A DNA stretch of 39,179 bases from an uncultured Alphaproteobacteria bacterium. Lineage in GTDB: Bacteria > Pseudomonadota > Alphaproteobacteria > Rhodobacterales > Rhodobacteraceae. Made by a program: the position numbers and the translations under genes. Below the pieces are notes generated by a model. That model made no database searches. It was given only the letters and a program-made list of their open reading frames with translations, and was not told the origin of the DNA. Shown here piece by piece: positions 16,394 through 24,932 of this stretch (its first letter is position 1; the number at the start of each line of letters is the position of its first letter). The stretch is taken from the NCBI GenBank assembly GCA_929200255.1, contig CAKMYZ010000025.1:1-39179 (forward strand). The letters run 5' to 3'.

Positions 16394-16825
16394 ATGCTTA
16401 ACGAATTCAAAGACTTCATCGCCAAGGGCAATGTCATGGACATGGCCGTGGGTATCATCATTGGTGCGGCCTTTACCGCGATTGTGACATCATTGGTGGG
16501 CGATCTGATTAACCCGATCATCGGCCTTGTGTCCGGCGGTGTCGATTTCACCAATAACTACGCCGTGCTGGGTGGTGACGTGCCAGAGGGCGCATCGCTT
16601 GAGGCCGCACGCGAGGCCGGTGCCTCGATCTTTGCCTATGGTGCTTTCATCATGGCGATCATCAACTTCCTGATCATCGCCTTTGTGGTGTTCATGCTGG
16701 TGCGCTACGTCAATAAGGTCAAAGCAGCAGCTACTCCGCCGGTTGAAGCCACCGACGAGCCAAAGGGTCCAACCACCGAGGAACTTCTGGCTGAAATTCG
16801 CGATGCGCTCAAGGCAAAGGCCTGA
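16394..16825 (+). CDS. mscL: Large-conductance mechanosensitive channel
   Basis: A 143-residue MscL, the pentameric inner-membrane safety valve that opens under membrane tension during osmotic downshock. The amphipathic N-terminus [20 protein letters not shown] leads into TM1 ([19 protein letters not shown]), then the periplasmic loop, TM2 ([20 protein letters not shown]) and a charged cytoplasmic helix ending [17 protein letters not shown] at 16394 is chosen over 16382 because GGGGACA provides the ribosome-binding site and MscL proteins start at this point. A strong terminator follows. Confidence 0.97.
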   Translation: MLNEFKDFIAKGNVMDMAVGIIIGAAFTAIVTSLVGDLINPIIGLVSGGVDFTNNYAVLGGDVPEGASLEAAREAGASIFAYGAFIMAIINFLIIAFVVFMLVRYVNKVKAAATPPVEATDEPKGPTTEELLAEIRDALKAKA

Positions 16826-16848
16826 TCGCAATTGGGAACGTGTTGAGA

Positions 16849-16880
16849 AGGGCCCGCTCGTGTAGCGGGCCCTTTGTTTG
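16849..16880. terminator. Terminator after mscL, likely bidirectional
   Basis: AGGGCCCGCT (16849-16858) and AGCGGGCCCT (16864-16873) form a perfect 10-pair stem around CGTGT, followed by CTTTGTTTG. The gene on the other side (alpha/beta hydrolase, minus strand, ending at 16939) is convergent, so this stem may end both transcripts, although the T-run is better on the plus strand. Confidence 0.8.
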
Positions 16881-16938
16881 CGGTTCCGGCAATCGAATAC
16901 GCAAGCTGTACTCGCCCGAATAGGGCCCTAACCCCAGG

Positions 16939-17748
16939 TCAGCCTAAACCCCGCAGAAACTCGGTGAGTGCATCAGTCACGGCTTCGGGTTGCTCCACTG
17001 GGGATGTGTGCCCGGCATCGGGCACCTGCACAAAGCGCGACCCGACGATTGCCGCATGCATCGCCTTGGCATCGGAAGGTGGCGTCGGGATATCCTCGGC
17101 ACCAACCACGATCAGCGTAGGGGGTGGTGATCCGACCGCACGCAGATCGTCCAGCACGTCGTCACGATCAAAGATGGCCCGCCCGAAATGTCGTACTGAT
17201 GTTTTGTTCAACCTGCCAATATAAGCTTTCCAGCTGTTAAAGTCTTCCCGTCTGTCGGGGTCTGTCCGAAAGGTCTGTCCCATCATTAAGGGCAGCACTT
17301 TACCCAAAATGGGCGGGATCCCAAAAAGTCGCACAAAAAATAGCAACCGATCGTATTGCTTCAGGCTGATGGGATCTTCGGCACCGGCGCTCGTATCAAT
17401 CAGGATCAGGGATTTGATGAGCTTGGGTCGTTTCAACAACAGCCGCATTCCCACATAGCCGCCTGTCGACATGCCCGCAAAATGCACCGGTCCATCACAG
17501 AGTGCGTCAATCAACTCAGCCGCATCACCTACCAGATCATATAGACCAAAGGGTTTCAGGCAGGGGTCACTTTGTCCATGTCCGCGGTGATCATAGGCGA
17601 TTACCCGGTAGGATTGGCTGAGCGCTGCAATCTGTGCCGCGAACATACGGTGGTCCATCAGATAGCCATGCGAAAAGATGATGGTTTCGGGCCCTGATCC
17701 GGCGTCGTGATAGTGCAGTTGTCTTCCGTTGATTGCGATCTTGGGCAT
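16939..17748 (-). CDS. Alpha/beta hydrolase
   Basis: A 269-residue alpha/beta-hydrolase-fold enzyme. The nucleophile elbow is GMSTGG (Ser at about residue 98), the oxyanion strand IIFSHGYLMDH is near residue 25, and the acid and histidine of the triad are likely in VVGAEDIPTP and PDAGHTSPVEQP. YDHRGHGQSDP is the usual loop after strand 4. It resembles 3-oxoadipate enol-lactonase-type hydrolases, but no pathway genes are nearby, so the substrate is unknown. The ATG at 17748 is preceded by AGGA; the frame is open further upstream without protein-like sequence. Confidence 0.88.
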   Translation of the reverse strand: MPKIAINGRQLHYHDAGSGPETIIFSHGYLMDHRMFAAQIAALSQSYRVIAYDHRGHGQSDPCLKPFGLYDLVGDAAELIDALCDGPVHFAGMSTGGYVGMRLLLKRPKLIKSLILIDTSAGAEDPISLKQYDRLLFFVRLFGIPPILGKVLPLMMGQTFRTDPDRREDFNSWKAYIGRLNKTSVRHFGRAIFDRDDVLDDLRAVGSPPPTLIVVGAEDIPTPPSDAKAMHAAIVGSRFVQVPDAGHTSPVEQPEAVTDALTEFLRGLG

Positions 17749-17849
17749 CGTTGTGTGTCCTATCAGCTTGGCCGTGACGCTACAGGCCGCTACGCCGCCC
17801 GGCAAGTCAGCGAGGTAGGCCCAAAGTGGTCGGCGCCGTTGGACGGTTG

Positions 17850-18293
17850 TCAGCTCCGGGGTTTCGCCAGTTTGCTAAGGAGGCGCCCAAGCGCGACAGC
17901 TTCGGAATTGCTGAGCCTGTGTTCGATGGATCTGACCAGCATCGCAGCATAGATTGGCCACATGACCTTGCGGGTGTCGCGCCCCTTTGGGGTCAGTCTG
18001 ATGATCTGTCCTCGGCCATCATTTTCAACATCCTGTCGCGTGATAAGGCCAGCCTTTGCGATCCTGTCCAGGAGGCGCGATGTCCCATACTGAGGCAGGA
18101 GCAATCGTTCTTTCAGCTCATAAGGGCGAATTCCGTCAGCCCCGGCTTTTTCGATTTCAAGCAGCGCGTCGTACCAGCTTAACTTCGGTAGTCCGTGGGT
18201 CTTCAATTCGGCTTCAATGCTATCTGTTAAGTCTTGGCTAACTGTGAGCAGCGATGTCCAGATACGTGTGGTCTGTGAGGTCGGGTTGGTCAT
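17850..18293 (-). CDS. MarR family regulator of the adjacent GST gene
   Basis: A 147-residue winged-helix MarR protein. Recognition-helix and wing segments are visible in ELKERLLLPQYGTSRLLDRI, followed by AGLITRQDVENDGRG and IRLTPKGRDTRK, with flanking dimerisation helices. MarR proteins repress target genes until they bind phenolics or are oxidised. The ATG at 18293 falls almost at the predicted transcription start, so the mRNA is probably leaderless. The divergent GST gene and the two GATGCA/TGCATC palindromes between them make autorepression plus GST control very likely. Confidence 0.9.
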   Translation of the reverse strand: MTNPTSQTTRIWTSLLTVSQDLTDSIEAELKTHGLPKLSWYDALLEIEKAGADGIRPYELKERLLLPQYGTSRLLDRIAKAGLITRQDVENDGRGQIIRLTPKGRDTRKVMWPIYAAMLVRSIEHRLSNSEAVALGRLLSKLAKPRS

Positions 18294-18298
18294 GGTGC

Positions 18299-18328
18299 AA
18301 TATACGTACAAAGATGCATTTGCATCAA
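18299..18328 (-). promoter_or_regulatory. marR promoter (predicted leaderless)
   Basis: Read on the minus strand, TTGATG (18328-18323) and TATATT (18304-18299) are spaced by 18 bases. The start of transcription would fall about 7 bases past the -10, at or within a base or two of the marR ATG (18293). No ribosome-binding site is possible in that case. Operator 1 fills the spacer and touches the -35. Confidence 0.6.
18313..18326. promoter_or_regulatory. MarR operator 1
   Basis: GATGCA-TT-TGCATC, two perfect 6-base arms around two bases. It lies between the -35 and -10 of the marR promoter and shares its half-sites with operator 2, whose centre is 47 bases away. Confidence 0.75.
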
Positions 18329-18330
18329 TA

Positions 18331-18359
18331 TTGACGTGGGTGGATTTGTCACCTATTTA
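18331..18359 (+). promoter_or_regulatory. Promoter of the GST gene
   Basis: TTGACG at 18331-18336 and TATTTA at 18354-18359, exactly 17 bases apart, is a near-consensus sigma-70-type promoter. Transcription would start around 18366, giving a short leader with AGGA ahead of the ATG at 18390. The -10 overlaps the first bases of operator 2. Confidence 0.7.
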
Positions 18360-18375
18360 GATGCAATTGCATCTA
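18358..18375. promoter_or_regulatory. MarR operator 2
   Basis: TAGATGCAATTGCATCTA is a perfect 18-base palindrome overlapping the end of the GST promoter -10 and the expected transcription start. It contains the same GATGCA/TGCATC half-sites as operator 1. A bound MarR dimer here would block initiation. Confidence 0.8.
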
Positions 18376-18389
18376 CTAGGAATCGGTAA

Positions 18390-19064
18390 ATGACCCTGCA
18401 CCTGATGAGCCACACGCTCTGCCCCTATGTTCAACGCGCGTCGATTTCCATGTTTGAGAAAGGCGTGCCTTTTGAACGCACTGACATTGATCTTGCTAAC
18501 AAACCTGATTGGTTTCTGGCACTCTCACCGCTTGGTAAGACGCCTGTCTTGTCTCATGATCAGCGACCAATTTTCGAATCCGTAGCGATTCTGGAGTATC
18601 TGGAAGATACGCAACCACTCCCGCTTCATCCCAGCGATCCCATGGCCCGCGCGCAGCATCGAGGGTGGATCGAGTTCGGTTCATCAATCCTGAACGACAT
18701 AGGCGGATTTTACAGCGCCGGGGATGTAGATGCATTCGATCAGAAGGTGGCCGTATTGAACAAAAAGCTCACTCAGTTAGAGGAACAACTGGGTGATGGC
18801 CCGTTTTTCGCGGGGCGTGATTTCTCGTTGGTTGATGTGGTTTTTGGCCCGGTGTTCCGATACTTCGATACATTTGATGAAATCGGCGACTTTGGCATCT
18901 TGACTGGCAAAGCAAAGGTGCAGGCGTGGCGAAAAGAACTGGCGGCGCGCCCATCAATAAAACAGGCTGTTTCCGAACAGTATCCTGACTTGCTCAGAGC
19001 GTTCCTGCTCAAGCGTGACTCGCACCTGTCCAGCCTTATGAAGCTAAAAACGGCTGGAGATTGA
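18390..19064 (+). CDS. Glutathione S-transferase family protein
   Basis: A 224-residue GST with N-terminal motif SHTLCPYVQRASISM, a CPYVQR active-site region like omega/lambda-type or stringent-starvation-like GSTs with a catalytic cysteine. It is followed by LSPLGKTPVL (cis-Pro) and FESVAILEYLED (glutathione-binding Glu-Ser). The C-terminal helical domain includes FFAGRDFSLVDVVFGP. Such enzymes carry out thiol transfer or deglutathionylation. It is driven by a strong promoter under a divergently encoded MarR, consistent with induction by a phenolic or electrophilic compound. Confidence 0.88.
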   Translation: MTLHLMSHTLCPYVQRASISMFEKGVPFERTDIDLANKPDWFLALSPLGKTPVLSHDQRPIFESVAILEYLEDTQPLPLHPSDPMARAQHRGWIEFGSSILNDIGGFYSAGDVDAFDQKVAVLNKKLTQLEEQLGDGPFFAGRDFSLVDVVFGPVFRYFDTFDEIGDFGILTGKAKVQAWRKELAARPSIKQAVSEQYPDLLRAFLLKRDSHLSSLMKLKTAGD

Positions 19065-19176
19065 TTGTCAGCAACCATTTGGGCGGGGCCAAAGCTGCCG
19101 GTGTCGTAACCCCGGCATCCGACAGCCCCGTCCTGTTTGCAGTCCCGCACCAACGTGGCGGCAGGTTGGCCGCTAC

Positions 19177-20295
19177 TTACCCTTTTAACGCGAGGTCTGG
19201 TGAGATCACATCAATACCCAGCGCTTTGCCCACGGCAGCATAGGTCAACTGCCCGGCATGCACGTTCAACCCGTTCAGCAGATGCGGGTCATCCTCACAT
19301 GCCTGCCGCCAACCTTTGTTCGCCAATGCAAGCATGAAGGGCATCGTCGCGTTGCCCAGGGCAATGGTTGATGTCCGGGCAACGGCACCGGGCATGTTCG
19401 CGACACAGTAATGCATGATCCCGTCCACGTCGTAGACCGGATCCTGATGCGTTGTCGCCTTGGAGGTTTCAAAACACCCGCCCTGATCAATCGCCACATC
19501 CACAAGCGCTGCGCCGGGCTTGAGTTCGGACAGCTGCGCTCTGGAGATCAGTTTGGGCGCCGCCGCACCGGGGATCAGCACGGCACCGATGATCATGTCG
19601 GCGTCGCGTGCCAGCTCCATCGTGTTGCCAGCGCTGGCGTAGCTGTTTTTGAACTGTCCGCCAAAGACATCATCAAGGTAACGCAAACGGGGCAAGGACC
19701 GGTCAAGGACGGTGACGTCTGCCCCCATGCCTGCGGCGATCTTGGCGGCATGTGTGCCCACCACGCCGCCGCCAATGACGAGAACCCGCGCAGGGCCCAC
19801 ACCCGGCACACCGCCCATCAGCACACCGCGCCCGCCATTGGCCTTTTGCAGGGTCCATGCGCCGACCTGTGGTGCAAGCCGCCCTGCCACTTCTGACATC
19901 GGTGCAAGCAGCGGCAGGCCACCCCGGTCGTCGGTCACAGTTTCATAGGCAATGCAGGTGGCACCGGATGCCATCAGATCATGCGTCTGTGCTGGATCGG
20001 GGGCAAGGTGCAGATAGGTGAACAAAATCTGACCTTCGCGCAGCATCTTACGCTCAACAGCCTGCGGTTCCTTCACCTTGACGATCAAGTCGGCGGCAGC
20101 AAAAACATCTGCGGCAGTGGCTGCTATCTCGGCCCCGACGGCGAGATAGTCATCGTCGGTAAACCCGGCGCCGAGGCCCGCGCCTTGCTCCATCACAACG
20201 CTATGGCCGTGGTTCACCGCTTCGCCAGCGGCGTTTGGCGTCAGGCCAACGCGGAATTCCTGTGGTTTGATCTCTTTTGGGCACCCAATGCGCAT
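19177..20295 (-). CDS. ald: Alanine dehydrogenase
   Basis: A 372-residue NAD-dependent L-alanine dehydrogenase, interconverting alanine with pyruvate and ammonia. Landmarks are MRIGCPKEIKPQEFRVGLTP, the substrate Lys in VKVKEPQ (about 74), catalytic His in FTYLHLAPD (about 96), the Rossmann loop VIGGGVVGTHAA, and catalytic Asp in VDVAIDQGGCFETS, followed by TTHQDPVYDVDGI. Length matches the family. It is divergent from an Lrp/AsnC regulator across 137 bases with inverted repeats, the arrangement typical of alanine-responsive control. Confidence 0.96.
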   Translation of the reverse strand: MRIGCPKEIKPQEFRVGLTPNAAGEAVNHGHSVVMEQGAGLGAGFTDDDYLAVGAEIAATAADVFAAADLIVKVKEPQAVERKMLREGQILFTYLHLAPDPAQTHDLMASGATCIAYETVTDDRGGLPLLAPMSEVAGRLAPQVGAWTLQKANGGRGVLMGGVPGVGPARVLVIGGGVVGTHAAKIAAGMGADVTVLDRSLPRLRYLDDVFGGQFKNSYASAGNTMELARDADMIIGAVLIPGAAAPKLISRAQLSELKPGAALVDVAIDQGGCFETSKATTHQDPVYDVDGIMHYCVANMPGAVARTSTIALGNATMPFMLALANKGWRQACEDDPHLLNGLNVHAGQLTYAAVGKALGIDVISPDLALKG

Positions 20296-20335
20296 GATCT
20301 GTCTCTCCCTGTTCTGGAATGGATGATCTGCCTGT

Positions 20336-20360
20336 GTCTGAGCAATGTCAGACGATTGCT
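20336..20360. promoter_or_regulatory. Interleaved inverted repeats between ald and the Lrp gene
   Basis: GTCTGA (20336-20341) and TCAGAC (20348-20353) are perfect inverted arms. AGCAAT (20341-20346) and ATTGCT (20355-20360) form a second pair shifted by a few bases. A third repeat, TCGAA / TTCGA, lies at 20404-20417. Lrp-type octamers bind several such sites in a row, so these are candidate sites. Confidence 0.4.
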
Positions 20361-20432
20361 TCCTTGTTGTTTGCGATAACGGTGGTAGAAATACGCGTAA
20401 AACTCGAAAATGTTCGAAGGAACGTGCGCAAG

Positions 20433-20891
20433 ATGAAACTGGACAGTATTGATCGTCGAATCCTTGAGATTTTGCAAAAGAAAGGCCGCATCTCGAACGC
20501 GGATCTATCAGAGCAGGCCAATCTGTCGGCCTCTGCCTGTCACCGGCGCGTACACCGTCTGGAAAAGGAGGGTTTCATTCGCGACTACGTGGCCCTGCTG
20601 GATCCGCGCAAAGTGGGTCGCCCTACGACCGTCTTTGTCGAAATCACACTGAGTGGGCAGGCCGACGAGGTGCTTGATGCCTTTGAAAAGGCGGTCGCAA
20701 GGGTGCCGGATGTGCTCGAATGCCATTTGATGGCGGGCACTGCGGACTATCTGCTCAAGGTCGTGGCGGGCGACACCGAAGATTTTGCACGGATCCATCG
20801 GCGTTATCTTGCGACATTGCCGGGGGTGGCGCAGATGCAATCGTCCTTTGCGCTGCGCACGGTCCGGCAGACGACAGCGATGCCGGTGTGA
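20433..20891 (+). CDS. Lrp/AsnC family regulator, probable regulator of ald
   Basis: A 152-residue Lrp/AsnC protein. The N-terminal helix-turn-helix is MKLDSIDRRILEILQKKGR followed by NADLSEQANLSASACHRRV, and the C-terminal RAM ligand domain covers about residues 65-150, with LECHLMAGTADYLLKVVAGD as its effector-binding strand region. The ATG at 20433 is chosen because family resemblance begins there; the frame is open upstream. Divergence from ald suggests it activates or represses ald in response to alanine, as AldR does in other bacteria. Confidence 0.92.
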   Translation: MKLDSIDRRILEILQKKGRISNADLSEQANLSASACHRRVHRLEKEGFIRDYVALLDPRKVGRPTTVFVEITLSGQADEVLDAFEKAVARVPDVLECHLMAGTADYLLKVVAGDTEDFARIHRRYLATLPGVAQMQSSFALRTVRQTTAMPV

Positions 20892-21327
20892 GGATCTTTT
20901 TGTTCCCCAACTCTCTTTGCGGGTCGGGGCCCGCAAATCGGATTGAAAGAACTCTTGGCCGCCTCAACGTTTGGAGACGCATCTCTGCACGTTAAGGCAG
21001 GTGCCCAAAGGCATTCATGTCGGCGATCGCTTTCGCGACCATCCCCCAAGCTTTGTGATGTTCGGTAGGGGGTACATGTAAACGATGATGGCCTTGGTGC
21101 GCGCGCCATGACTGCCTGTGAAGCAACCGCATCGTTCTAAGCGGTGCTTTTGAAGGGTAAGACTCTAAACTTAGGTTGCCACCTCCCGTATCCCCCTCTA
21201 TACGCCACCCATCGCCGCACCTCGGGATTCGTTCCGGGGTGTTGTTATTGTTACTATGGGCACCTACGGGGGCCTTTCACATCAGGGTCTACCCAGTAGG
21301 CCCGCCAAGCAAACGGAAGAAGCTAAC
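20892..21327. other. Gene-poor gap before rplB
   Basis: About 435 bases between the Lrp gene and rplB. TTTGCGGG / CCCGCAAA at 20917-20938 is an 8-pair hairpin without a T-run and may end the Lrp transcript. The rplW stop and the rest of the usual S10 operon are absent, so a rearrangement junction probably lies here. A stop-free minus-strand frame ending at 20992 (its last residues read ADMNAFGHLP) has no convincing start. I found no clear promoter for the ribosomal genes. Confidence 0.5.
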
Positions 21328-22170
21328 ATGGCACTCAAGTCGTACAAACCGACGACGCCGGGCCAGCGTGGGCTGGTGCTGATCGACCGTTCGGAGCTTT
21401 GGAAAGGACGTCCTGTTAAGTCTCTCACTGAGGGTCTTACGAAATCAGGCGGCCGGAACAACACCGGACGGATTACAATGCGTCGTATTGGTGGGGGCGC
21501 AAAGCGTCTTTACCGCATCGTCGATTTCAAGCGGAACAAGCTGGACATGTCCGCTGTTGTCGCACGGATCGAATATGACCCGAACCGCACCGCATTCATC
21601 GCGCTGATCCAGTACGAAGACGGTACACAGAATTACATCCTTGCCCCGCAGCGCCTTGCTGTTGGCGACAAGGTGATCGCATCTGCCAAGGCTGACATTA
21701 AGCCGGGTAACGCCATGCCCTTCAGCGGCATGCCAATCGGTACGATCATTCACAACATCGAAATGAAGCCGGGCAAAGGCGGCCAGATCGCCCGTGCTGC
21801 TGGTACTTACGCCCAGTTTGTGGGCCGTGATGGTGGCTACGCACAGGTCCGCCTGTCTTCCGGTGAATTGCGCCTGATCCGTCAGGAATGCATGGCGACC
21901 GTTGGTGCTGTGTCTAACCCTGACAATTCAAACCAGAACTTCGGTAAAGCGGGCCGTACCCGCCACAAGGGCATCCGCCCAAGTGTCCGTGGTGTTGCCA
22001 TGAACCCGATCGACCACCCGCACGGTGGTGGTGAAGGCCGCACATCTGGTGGTCGGACGCCTGTCACCCCTTGGGGTAAAGACACCAAGGGCAAGCGCAC
22101 TCGTAACAAAAACAAAGCATCGCAGCGCCTTATCGTGCGTTCGCGTCATGCCAAGAAGAAGGGTCGTTAA
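21328..22170 (+). CDS. rplB: 50S ribosomal protein L2
   Basis: A 280-residue L2, the 23S rRNA-binding protein at the peptidyl-transferase region and a bridge to the small subunit. It starts [15 protein letters not shown] and includes the conserved [16 protein letters not shown] region, and the C-terminal [14 protein letters not shown] holding the functionally important His. Start at 21328; the frame extends upstream through non-conserved sequence. It opens a five-gene ribosomal cluster with gaps of 1-14 bases. In the standard S10 operon it is preceded by rplW, which is missing here. Confidence 0.97.
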   Translation: MALKSYKPTTPGQRGLVLIDRSELWKGRPVKSLTEGLTKSGGRNNTGRITMRRIGGGAKRLYRIVDFKRNKLDMSAVVARIEYDPNRTAFIALIQYEDGTQNYILAPQRLAVGDKVIASAKADIKPGNAMPFSGMPIGTIIHNIEMKPGKGGQIARAAGTYAQFVGRDGGYAQVRLSSGELRLIRQECMATVGAVSNPDNSNQNFGKAGRTRHKGIRPSVRGVAMNPIDHPHGGGEGRTSGGRTPVTPWGKDTKGKRTRNKNKASQRLIVRSRHAKKKGR

Positions 22171-22172
22171 TT

Positions 22173-22451
22173 ATGGCTCGTTCCGTCTGGAAAGGCCCCT
22201 TTGTGGACGCCTATGTTTTGAAAAAAGCAGAAGCATCCCGCGAAAGCGGCCGCAACGAAGTGATCAAGATCTGGTCGCGCCGTTCAACAATCCTGCCTCA
22301 GTTCGTTGGCCTCACCTTTGGTGTGTACAACGGCAAGAAGCACATCCCTGTCAATGTCAGCGAAGACATGATTGGTCAGAAGTTTGGTGAATATTCCCCA
22401 ACACGGACCTATTATGGCCATGCCGCTGATAAAAAAGCGAAGCGGAAGTAA
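22173..22451 (+). CDS. rpsS: 30S ribosomal protein S19
   Basis: A 92-residue S19, located in the 30S head near tRNA. Family signatures are [18 protein letters not shown] and [19 protein letters not shown], then [19 protein letters not shown] and [18 protein letters not shown]. Two bases separate it from rplB and three from rplV, so it is fully cotranscribed. No anomalies. Confidence 0.97.
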   Translation: MARSVWKGPFVDAYVLKKAEASRESGRNEVIKIWSRRSTILPQFVGLTFGVYNGKKHIPVNVSEDMIGQKFGEYSPTRTYYGHAADKKAKRK

Positions 22452-22454
22452 GCC

Positions 22455-22835
22455 ATGAGCAAGGATAAGAATCCCCGCCGCGTGGCCGATAACGAAGCAA
22501 TGGCAAAACTGCGCATGCTTCGCACGTCCCCGCAAAAGCTGAACCTCGTTGCTGGCCTGATCCGCGGCAAGAAAGTCGAGCAGGCACTGACTGACCTGAC
22601 TTTCTCCAAAAAGCGGATTTCGGACGATGTGAAGAAATGTCTTCAGTCGGCCATCGCCAACGCAGAGAACAACCACAACCTTGACGTCGATGAACTGGTC
22701 GTCGCAGAGGCTTATGTCGGCAAGAACTTGACCATGAAGCGCGGACGCCCACGGGCTCGCGGTCGTTTTGGCAAGATCATCAAGCCATTCGCTGAAATCA
22801 CCATCAAGGTGCGTCAAGTTGAGGAGCAATCATAA
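22455..22835 (+). CDS. rplV: 50S ribosomal protein L22
   Basis: A 126-residue L22, whose extended loop lines the nascent-peptide exit tunnel. Key segments are [35 protein letters not shown], and the tunnel-loop region [18 protein letters not shown]. Its TAA shares one base with the rpsC ATG (22833-22837), so translation of the two is linked. The loop is intact and shows no macrolide-type insertion. Confidence 0.96.
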   Translation: MSKDKNPRRVADNEAMAKLRMLRTSPQKLNLVAGLIRGKKVEQALTDLTFSKKRISDDVKKCLQSAIANAENNHNLDVDELVVAEAYVGKNLTMKRGRPRARGRFGKIIKPFAEITIKVRQVEEQS

Positions 22836-23536
22836 TGGGTAACAAAGTAAACCCGATCGGTATGCGTCTTCAGGTCAACCGCACCTGGGATAGCCGTTGG
22901 TACGCTGACACCAAAGACTATGGCGACCTTTTGTTGGAGGACCTTAAGATTAAGGACTTCATCAAGAAGGAATGCGCACAGTCCGGCATCAGCCGCGTGA
23001 TCATCGAACGTCCGCACAAGAAGTGCCGCGTTACGATCCACGCAGCCCGCCCTGGTGTGATCATTGGTAAGAAAGGTGCAGACATCGAAGGTTTGCGCAA
23101 GAAACTTGCCGCGCTCACAGACTCTGAGCTGCACCTGAATATCGTTGAAGTGCGCAAGCCGGAACTTGACGCAGCCTTGGTTGCCGAAAGCATTGGTCAG
23201 CAGCTTGAACGCCGTGTGTCTTTCCGTCGCGCGATGAAGCGCTCGGTACAGAACGCGATGCGCATGGGTGCCTTGGGTATCCGTGTGAACCTTGCCGGCC
23301 GTCTGGGTGGTGCAGAGATTGCACGTACAGAATGGTACCGTGAAGGTCGCGTGCCGCTGCACACATTGCGCGCCGATATCGACTATGCACTGTATGAGGC
23401 GATGACGCCTTATGGGATCATCGGCATCAAGGTCTTCATCTACAAAGGTGAGATCATGGAGCACGATCCATCAGCGCACGACCGCAAACATGCTGAGCTG
23501 CAAGAGGGCGCTGTCCCTCGCGGCCCACGTCGCTAA
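22835..23536 (+). CDS. rpsC: 30S ribosomal protein S3
   Basis: A 233-residue S3 from the mRNA entry region of the 30S subunit. It opens [20 protein letters not shown], carries a KH domain ([20 protein letters not shown], the GxxG loop being GKKG), and then the C-terminal S3 domain [20 protein letters not shown]. The C-terminal tail is of ordinary length. It overlaps rplV by one base and precedes rplP by 14 bases. Confidence 0.97.
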   Translation: MGNKVNPIGMRLQVNRTWDSRWYADTKDYGDLLLEDLKIKDFIKKECAQSGISRVIIERPHKKCRVTIHAARPGVIIGKKGADIEGLRKKLAALTDSELHLNIVEVRKPELDAALVAESIGQQLERRVSFRRAMKRSVQNAMRMGALGIRVNLAGRLGGAEIARTEWYREGRVPLHTLRADIDYALYEAMTPYGIIGIKVFIYKGEIMEHDPSAHDRKHAELQEGAVPRGPRR

Positions 23537-23550
23537 GGGGAGCTGATTGA

Positions 23551-23964
23551 ATGCTACAGCCAAAGCGTACAAAGCACCGGAAACTGCATAAAGGCCGTAT
23601 CCGTGGTGAAGCCAAAGGCGGTTCTGATCTGAACTTCGGCACATATGGCCTGAAAGCCATTGAGCCTGAGCGGATCACAGCCCGTCAGATCGAAGCCGCA
23701 CGTCGTGCCATGACGCGTCACATGAAGCGTCAGGGCCGTGTCTGGATCCGTATCTTCCCAGATACGCCAGTGACGTCCAAGCCCGTCGAAGTACGTATGG
23801 GTAAGGGTAAGGGCTCCATTGATTTCTGGGCATGTAAGGTCAAACCCGGCCGCGTGATGTTCGAAATCGACGGCGTGAACGAAACAATCGCTCGCGAGGC
23901 CCTGCGCCTGGCCGCGATGAAGCTGCCAATCAAGACACGGACGATTGTTCGCGAAGATTGGTAA
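23551..23964 (+). CDS. rplP: 50S ribosomal protein L16
   Basis: A 137-residue L16, which helps position tRNA in the A site. It begins [19 protein letters not shown] and carries [24 protein letters not shown] sequence (here [16 protein letters not shown]) and [16 protein letters not shown], then [18 protein letters not shown] with the conserved Arg-rich region before it. It is the last gene of the ribosomal block: a strong terminator follows and the usual rpmC-rpsQ-rplN genes do not. Confidence 0.97.
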   Translation: MLQPKRTKHRKLHKGRIRGEAKGGSDLNFGTYGLKAIEPERITARQIEAARRAMTRHMKRQGRVWIRIFPDTPVTSKPVEVRMGKGKGSIDFWACKVKPGRVMFEIDGVNETIAREALRLAAMKLPIKTRTIVREDW

Positions 23965-24000
23965 GCCGGGGCCTGCCCTGTGGTAGGTCAGAAACAAAGA

Positions 24001-24032
24001 AGCCCCTGCTGAGTAGTCGGCGGGGGCTTTTT
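24001..24032 (+). terminator. Terminator after rplP
   Basis: AGCCCCTGC (24001-24009) pairs with GCGGGGGCT (24020-24028), nine pairs including one T-G, and is followed by five T. This closes the rplB-rplP transcript, which in most bacteria would continue into rpmC and the spc operon. Confidence 0.88.
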
Positions 24033-24350
24033 GATTGGTTCGCTAGCGATATGGCAACCCTAAACAAAAAACCCCGTCATATAGGCAACGGCCTCTCTTG
24101 GAAAACCGATGTAACCGCAGTATGCAGTCGCCGAGGCGCGCGCGTTTGATTCGCCCGTACCTTTATTCGTCCGAGACGGTGGGTTGGCATATTGCCGCTA
24201 ATTCCTGCCTGAGACGGGATAGACCAGAATTCCTAAGGCTCTTTTGAGGCTTGCCTGGCACGCCCCGTTTGCAAATGGACTGTAGATGTTGGGCGGCCAA
24301 GCCGTTTGACAAAATTGAGCCGGGGGAAACCCCAAACTTGGAGTGAAACT
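24033..24350 (+). promoter_or_regulatory. rplJ leader, possible L10 autoregulatory region
   Basis: This gap of about 318 bases between the rplP terminator and rplJ contains no protein-like frame. GAGACGG occurs twice (24173-24179 and 24212-24218, the latter within CCTGCCTGAGACGGGATAG). In other bacteria the untranslated region ahead of rplJ holds the kink-turn structure bound by L10-(L12)4, and a long non-coding leader here fits that. I did not derive a full secondary structure, so this call rests mainly on position. rplK and rplA, normally just upstream, are absent. Confidence 0.35.
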
Positions 24351-24863
24351 GTGGATAGAGCACAAAAAGAACAGCTGGTCGACGATCTCGGCCAGATCTT
24401 TGAAAGCTCTGGCGTTGTAGTGGTTGCCCACTACGAAGGCATGACAGTTGCTGAAATGCAGGACCTGCGCGCGCACATGCGTGAAGCGGGCGGTTCCGTA
24501 CGCGTTGCCAAGAACAAGCTCGCCAAAATCGCCATCGAGGGTAAGCCATGCGCAAGCATTGCGGAATACCTCGAAGGCATGACTGTACTCGCTTATTCTG
24601 AAGACCCCGTCGCCGCGGCGAAGGTTGTCGACAAATACGCCAAAGAGAATGACAAGCTTGTCATTCTTGGCGGTGCTATGGGCGATACAGCACTGGACGT
24701 CGCTGGTGTGAAAGCCGTTGCCGGGATGCCATCACGCGAGGAGCTTATTGCTTCTATCGTGGGCTGCATCGGGGCACCTGCAAGCAACATCGCCGGGGCC
24801 ATTGGCGCGCCTGCATCGGGTATCGCAAGCATTCTTTCGACCATCGAAGAGAAAGCTGCATAA
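24351..24863 (+). CDS. rplJ: 50S ribosomal protein L10
   Basis: A 170-residue L10 that anchors L7/L12 dimers to the ribosomal stalk and represses its own translation in many bacteria. The GTG start at 24351 gives the family N-terminus [18 protein letters not shown], with GGAG upstream. Further conserved segments are [35 protein letters not shown] and [15 protein letters not shown]. The C-terminal helices that bind L7/L12 (about 130-170) are present. rplL follows after 69 bases that contain a TGGGGG / CCCCCA hairpin (24880-24896). Confidence 0.95.
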   Translation: MDRAQKEQLVDDLGQIFESSGVVVVAHYEGMTVAEMQDLRAHMREAGGSVRVAKNKLAKIAIEGKPCASIAEYLEGMTVLAYSEDPVAAAKVVDKYAKENDKLVILGGAMGDTALDVAGVKAVAGMPSREELIASIVGCIGAPASNIAGAIGAPASGIASILSTIEEKAA

Positions 24864-24932
24864 AGCATCTGAATTGACTTGGGGGTGTCGCCCCCACGTT
24901 GGAACACACATAACTGAAACGGAAAGCATAAA

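Noticed and set aside
20992..21132. Minus-strand frame in the gap before rplB ending in ADMNAFGHLP
   Set aside because: The end looks protein-like, but there is no plausible start and the upstream residues are not; at most a degraded C-terminus.
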